The notes below the pieces were generated by a model. It saw nothing but the letters and a program-made list of their open reading frames with translations, searched no databases and had not been told where the DNA came from. From positions 3,472,001-3,536,000 of the forward strand of contig NZ_CP055481.1 of NCBI RefSeq assembly GCF_013705725.1: a stretch of DNA of 64,000 bases, read 5' to 3'. Within the stretch, counting starts at the first letter, position 1; each line of letters starts with the position of its first letter. Both the position numbers and the translations under genes were made by a program. Shown one piece after another: positions 60,682-64,000 of the stretch. Source of the DNA: Klebsiella sp. RHBSTW-00484 (lineage in GTDB: Bacteria > Pseudomonadota > Gammaproteobacteria > Enterobacterales > Enterobacteriaceae).

Positions 60682-60703
60682 GACCGGGGCTATTTCCCCG
60701 CAA

Positions 60704-62743
60704 TTACCAACCGCCACCGCCTCCGCCGCCCGAACCACCGCCGGACGAGCCGCCGCCGGAAGATCCCGAACCGCTGTAGCTCGAGCCTGATGAGCCAGAT
60801 CCTGAACTGCTGCTGGGCGTTGGCATCGAAGACGTTCGGCAGGACTCGCTGAAGTGACTTACGCTCCCCCAGTCGGCGCTGGCAAACGCCGCCGACATTG
60901 CGCCGGTACTGCTCAGATAGTGCGCAAAGGTATCGGCCCAGGTTTTCCCCACCCCGAGCGCCAGCGCAACCGGCAGCAGCTCTTCAAAGTGGGTAATCAT
61001 CTGTGCGGGCGGATAGATAATCTGATAACGATGCTTTTCAGCGGTGCCGAGATACAGTTTCAACCCTTTGGCGATAGCTAACTCATCCAGCCCCTGCTGC
61101 GTATAACGAGGCGTTTTCCAGCCGACAAAAATGCATAGCACGATCGCGGCCAGCAGTGCGCCGATATAACCGGCAGGAAGCTGGGTTACAGGCAATATCC
61201 CGAAGAGAAAAAGCCCTCCCCCCAGTGTCGCGAACGGTCCAAAGATGACAGCAAAAAATAGCAGACCCGCCCCCCAGGCGCGCCACATTTCCCGCGGATG
61301 GCATAAAAAGCGCAGCAGAAAAGTTAACATCGTTGCGCCGATCAGCATAAAGAGCGCCGCCGGGATGGTGAGCAGCGCGACCTCAACGTTAACCCAGATA
61401 CCGCAAATCACCGGCATCAGCAGTGCAATATAGATGCAGCGTCGCAGCGGTTGCGCCCACTTGCAAAACAGTTTAGGGCGCAGCGCTTCACAGCGCTTAT
61501 CCTGCCGATCGCGGCCATTCTGCATCGACTTCTGATGGGCCACGCTGAGGTCGATATTCTTTCTTTTACCTTTAAATAGCGTGCTTAATAGCTGCAGGTC
61601 ATCGCTGTTTAAGCGGCTATTCCCCTCAACGGGCAAACGAGTCAGCACCTGTTTTCCGCCCGAGTCTGAAAGCCAGGGACTATGGGATTGATTTTCGTCC
61701 CCCTTCACCGCCATCCCGCGCTTCGCTACCAGCCCCAAAAGGTCGCTACTAAAAGCAATATCATCATATTTACGCCGGATGAGAAAACGCAGATAGCCCG
61801 GCGACATCCCGGCAGGCAGCGAAAATAGCGGCACGACCGGCGGCATTCTCAACCCGGCTTTAGTTACGTGTTTCCGCCACCAGAGGCCGTAGTACAACAC
61901 CATAAGCAGCAACGGCAGCCATATCACGCTGGTCTTCAGAGTAGGAATGAGCAGATGTACCAGCGGCAACGCGGCTTCCGGCGCCGGAGCGGCAGCAAGA
62001 ATCGCCCGCGGCCAGGTATAGACAACGGTCAGCCCTTCCCCTTTTGCCAGCGGTCGCAGGGTGCGCACGCTGCCGTCGGGCAGAACCTCTGCATTGTGCT
62101 CCTTGGCCCCTGCGAATCCGGTGTACACGTCAATAGAGCGCAGCCTGGCGTCTTTGGAATCTACATTGAGATTATCGGAGGCGTCCGGCAGTTCCAGGCG
62201 AAAGCTGGCCTTGCTAATGGGCCAGGCCCAGTCGTTTCCCGTCACGTTCCAGTAAAGCTCATCCCACTCGGGGAAGCGGCTGAAATGATTGAAGATGTGA
62301 TAACGAATTTCGTAGTTATAGATGCCCGGCTTGAGGATGCGTTCACCGCTACCAATGCGCACAGTCAGGGTCTTTGCCGCCTCATCCAGACTAAACGGCT
62401 CAGACACGCCGTCGCGCGACACCGATTCGATCGCATAGTAAACACGAAATATTTTGCCGTCCTGACGGTTCCAGGTCAGAGGCAGCGTGCGGAAAATCCC
62501 CCTACGGATCTCTTTCCCCAGCGCAAGCACTTTGATGTTTTCACGCATCTCCATGCTGCCATCCGGGTTAAAACGCGCCCGGGAGTCGAAAGAAAGGATA
62601 TGTTCATACGCCGGGATCGCGCCAGGCGGAAGCTGCGAGGCATCTTTGAGAACTATCAGGTTATCTGAAGCGTATATGGCATGACTGGCCAGAAACAGCA
62701 GCAGCCCGAAAACGCGCAGCAGGCGGGTGGACAAATTGAACAT
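60704..62743 (-). CDS. DUF2207 membrane protein (YciQ-like)
   Basis: A 679-residue membrane protein starting MFNLSTRLLRVFGLLLFLAS at 62743 with a signal peptide. Residues 25-260 are a periplasmic DUF2207 domain (YEHILSFDSRARFNPDGSME, RRGIFRTLPLTWN), followed by a membrane helix at about 270-290, a cytoplasmic part, a cluster of three to four helices (about 450-545) and a C-terminal domain. The last 45 residues are a Ser/Gly low-complexity tail. The start lies 5 bases after the LemA-like gene's stop, so the two act together, probably in the envelope. Exact function unknown. Confidence 0.88.
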   Translation of the reverse strand: MFNLSTRLLRVFGLLLFLASHAIYASDNLIVLKDASQLPPGAIPAYEHILSFDSRARFNPDGSMEMRENIKVLALGKEIRRGIFRTLPLTWNRQDGKIFRVYYAIESVSRDGVSEPFSLDEAAKTLTVRIGSGERILKPGIYNYEIRYHIFNHFSRFPEWDELYWNVTGNDWAWPISKASFRLELPDASDNLNVDSKDARLRSIDVYTGFAGAKEHNAEVLPDGSVRTLRPLAKGEGLTVVYTWPRAILAAAPAPEAALPLVHLLIPTLKTSVIWLPLLLMVLYYGLWWRKHVTKAGLRMPPVVPLFSLPAGMSPGYLRFLIRRKYDDIAFSSDLLGLVAKRGMAVKGDENQSHSPWLSDSGGKQVLTRLPVEGNSRLNSDDLQLLSTLFKGKRKNIDLSVAHQKSMQNGRDRQDKRCEALRPKLFCKWAQPLRRCIYIALLMPVICGIWVNVEVALLTIPAALFMLIGATMLTFLLRFLCHPREMWRAWGAGLLFFAVIFGPFATLGGGLFLFGILPVTQLPAGYIGALLAAIVLCIFVGWKTPRYTQQGLDELAIAKGLKLYLGTAEKHRYQIIYPPAQMITHFEELLPVALALGVGKTWADTFAHYLSSTGAMSAAFASADWGSVSHFSESCRTSSMPTPSSSSGSGSSGSSYSGSGSSGGGSSGGGSGGGGGGGW

Positions 62744-62747
62744 GCAA

Positions 62748-63290
62748 TCACTCCATCCGAGGCGCTTTGGCCTCTTCGGGAGAGTCCAGCTCAAAAAACA
62801 CTTCTGTTTTAAAATTAAATAGCCGCGCCAGCAGCAGGCTGGGGAAAGACTCCACCAGAATATTGAAATCGCGCACCGTACCGTTGAAGTAGCGGCGAGC
62901 CATTTGCAGTTGCTCTTCTATTTCGCTGAGGGATTGCTGTAAGGAGAGAAAGTTTTCGCTGGCTCTGAGCTCAGGATAAGCTTCGCCGAGCGCAAATATG
63001 CGCCCCAGCGTACCCGCGTAACTGCGCTCGTTATCCGCTATCTGACGAGTATTGCCCACCAGTTCGCCACGCTGGCGGGATATCTCTTCCAGCAGTTCCT
63101 TTTCATGCTGCGCATAGCGTTTCACCAGGCTTAGCAGATTAGGCGCCAGGTCGTGACGACGTTTGAGCTGTACGGCAATGCCGCTCCAGGCCTCATCTTT
63201 GAAACGCCGCAGGGAGATAAAGCGGTTATAGGTCATGACGACCCAGACGAGTACTACAACGATAATGGCCAGACCGATATACATTTCCAT
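62748..63290 (-). CDS. lemA: LemA family protein
   Basis: A 180-residue LemA-type protein: N-terminal membrane anchor (MEMYIGLAIIVVVLVWVVMT) followed by a helical bundle with the signature YNRFISLRRFKDEAWSGIAV, QLKRRHDLAPNLLSLVKRYA and FNILVESFPSLLLARLFNFK. LemA proteins are often paired with DUF2207 or TPM-domain genes; function is not settled. E. coli K-12 lacks this pair between cho and spy, where it has ves instead. Confidence 0.9.
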   Translation of the reverse strand: MEMYIGLAIIVVVLVWVVMTYNRFISLRRFKDEAWSGIAVQLKRRHDLAPNLLSLVKRYAQHEKELLEEISRQRGELVGNTRQIADNERSYAGTLGRIFALGEAYPELRASENFLSLQQSLSEIEEQLQMARRYFNGTVRDFNILVESFPSLLLARLFNFKTEVFFELDSPEEAKAPRME

Positions 63291-63409
63291 ATGTTAAATC
63301 CATAAAATAGCAGGCAGCATAAATATTTTGCATATACCCGCAATGATACCAAGGGTATCTATCCTGACACACTCGACCCTGTGGGGTAAATCGGGTTTCT
63401 CTATCAGGC

Positions 63410-63536
63410 TATTTGTTTAGTTAACTGGCTATATAAAAGGCGGCAAGGGAGTGAGTCCCCAGGAGCATAGATAACTATGTGACTGGGGTGAGTGAGCGTA
63501 GCCAACACATAAGCAATTTGAAGTATGACGGGTATA
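63410..63536. repeat. ERIC-like element, left arm degenerate
   Basis: Contains the ERIC core (AGTGAGTCCCCAGGAGCATA, GTGACTGGGGTGAGTGAGCG) and a right end TTTGAAGTATGACGGGTATA. The left 25 bases no longer match the TATACCC end. It fills most of the interval between lemA and the spy terminator. Confidence 0.85.
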
Positions 63537-63542
63537 TATAAA

Positions 63543-63600
63543 GAAAAAACCGCCGGCCCTGCCCAAAGCCTGTTGGCATTATTGGGCAAGACCGGCGGTC
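63543..63600 (-). terminator. Terminator after spy
   Basis: Long minus-strand stem of GACCGCCGGT... with GGCGGT and a TTTTTT run, bases 63543-63600, 19 bases after the spy stop. The interior repeats TTGCCCAA/TTGGGCA extend the pairing. Confidence 0.85.
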
Positions 63601-63618
63601 TTAAGTCAGCGCGCTGAG

Positions 63619-64000
63619 TTATTCAGCTGGTGCAGGCATTTTACCTTCAGGCGCTTTACGTTCTGTCAGATGCTTCTCAAAATTGGCATTAAACTGTTTT
63701 TTCTGTTCCGGCGTCAGAATGTTGTAAATCTTGTTCTGGGTTTCCAGACGGGCCAGCGCCATCTCTTTGTGCTGGGCTTCCATCTTATCAATCTGCGCTT
63801 CCGCCTTTGCTTTATCGAAGGTGTCGCTGGCGACCAGTTCATGCATCGCGCGGCGTTCATCCAGAGACGGACGCTTCATATTTTCACGCTGGCCTTTCAT
63901 GATGTCGCGAATTTGCGTTTTCTGCGCATCGGTCAGGTTCAGACCTTTGAACATCATTTCGTGTGGGCCGCCTTTGCCTTTATGATGCATCATCGGCTTG
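63619..64000 (-). CDS. spy: Periplasmic chaperone Spy (N-terminus off the window)
   Basis: The visible 127 codons match the mature E. coli Spy: MMHHKGKGGPHEMMFKGLNL, LTDAQKTQIRDIMKGQRENM and YNILTPEQKKQFNANFEKHL. These LTxxQ repeats form the cradle-shaped ATP-independent chaperone that protects periplasmic proteins under envelope stress (Cpx/Bae controlled in E. coli). The frame continues past the right edge (Lys-Pro before the first visible Met), so the signal peptide lies outside. Confidence 0.96.
   Translation of the reverse strand, partial: KPMMHHKGKGGPHEMMFKGLNLTDAQKTQIRDIMKGQRENMKRPSLDERRAMHELVASDTFDKAKAEAQIDKMEAQHKEMALARLETQNKIYNILTPEQKKQFNANFEKHLTERKAPEGKMPAPAE

Noticed and set aside
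1..64000. CRISPR array, tRNA or rRNA genes
   Set aside because: No regularly spaced repeats with unique spacers, and no cloverleaf or rRNA-like stretches were noticed on either strand. The prophage junction does not involve a tRNA.

Overview
The window is an enterobacterial chromosome segment of Klebsiella/Raoultella type. The right 24 kb carries ompW, yciC, yciB, yciA, yniB, hxpB, ydjM, tcyP, cedA, katE, chbBCARFG, osmE, nadE, cho and spy, all close in sequence to the E. coli proteins but in a different overall arrangement. ERIC repeats support the family assignment. The left 39.8 kb is a lambdoid, Gifsy-like prophage cut by the left window edge inside its host-specificity gene J; its integrase end abuts the 3' end of ompW.

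Prophage layout, right to left: integrase and excisionase (38.4-39.8 kb), a RecE-like/DEDDh exonuclease, small accessory genes, a PL-type promoter with operator (34.5 kb), a short CI-type repressor without a peptidase domain, Cro/YdaS-like and CII/YdaT-like regulators, replication genes O (with an internal iteron array) and P, small early regulators, then an AT-rich cargo block (26.2-29.7 kb), an SOS-controlled dinI/putative antirepressor/LexA-like-HTH group, DUF968 and DUF1133 genes, an IS3-family element (21545-22765), the lysis cassette (holin, SAR endolysin, Rz with nested Rz1), HNH nuclease, terminase, HK97-like head genes, and a lambda-like tail operon from the tail tube protein to J, with a -1 frameshift site in the G/T tail chaperone gene. 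Five look-alike terminators sit inside the head-tail operon.

The most interesting segment is the cargo block: a GHKL/MORC-like ATPase gene, a tightly coupled gene for a protein with Rossmann methyltransferase-like motifs, and a convergent, overlapping cytosine-5 DNA methyltransferase. It is much AT-richer than the surrounding phage and looks like an imported restriction-modification-like or defence module with no recognisable nuclease. A candidate 2TM (SLATT-like) gene lies in the PL operon and a lipoprotein moron sits in the tail operon, so the prophage has at least three candidate host-conversion or immunity loci.

Chromosomal genes to the right: OmpW porin; membrane proteins YciC and YciB; an IroN/FepA-type catecholate siderophore receptor behind a perfect Fur-box palindrome; YciA thioesterase; YniB; HxpB phosphatase; a KduD-type dehydrogenase; LexA-controlled ydjM; cystine transporter TcyP; CedA; catalase HPII; the complete chitobiose operon with a site complementary to the sRNA ChiX between chbB and chbC; OsmE; NAD synthetase; the SOS nuclease Cho; a LemA/DUF2207 pair; and the Spy chaperone, cut by the right edge. 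All calls rest on reading the sequence and remembered family features; no database search was run.
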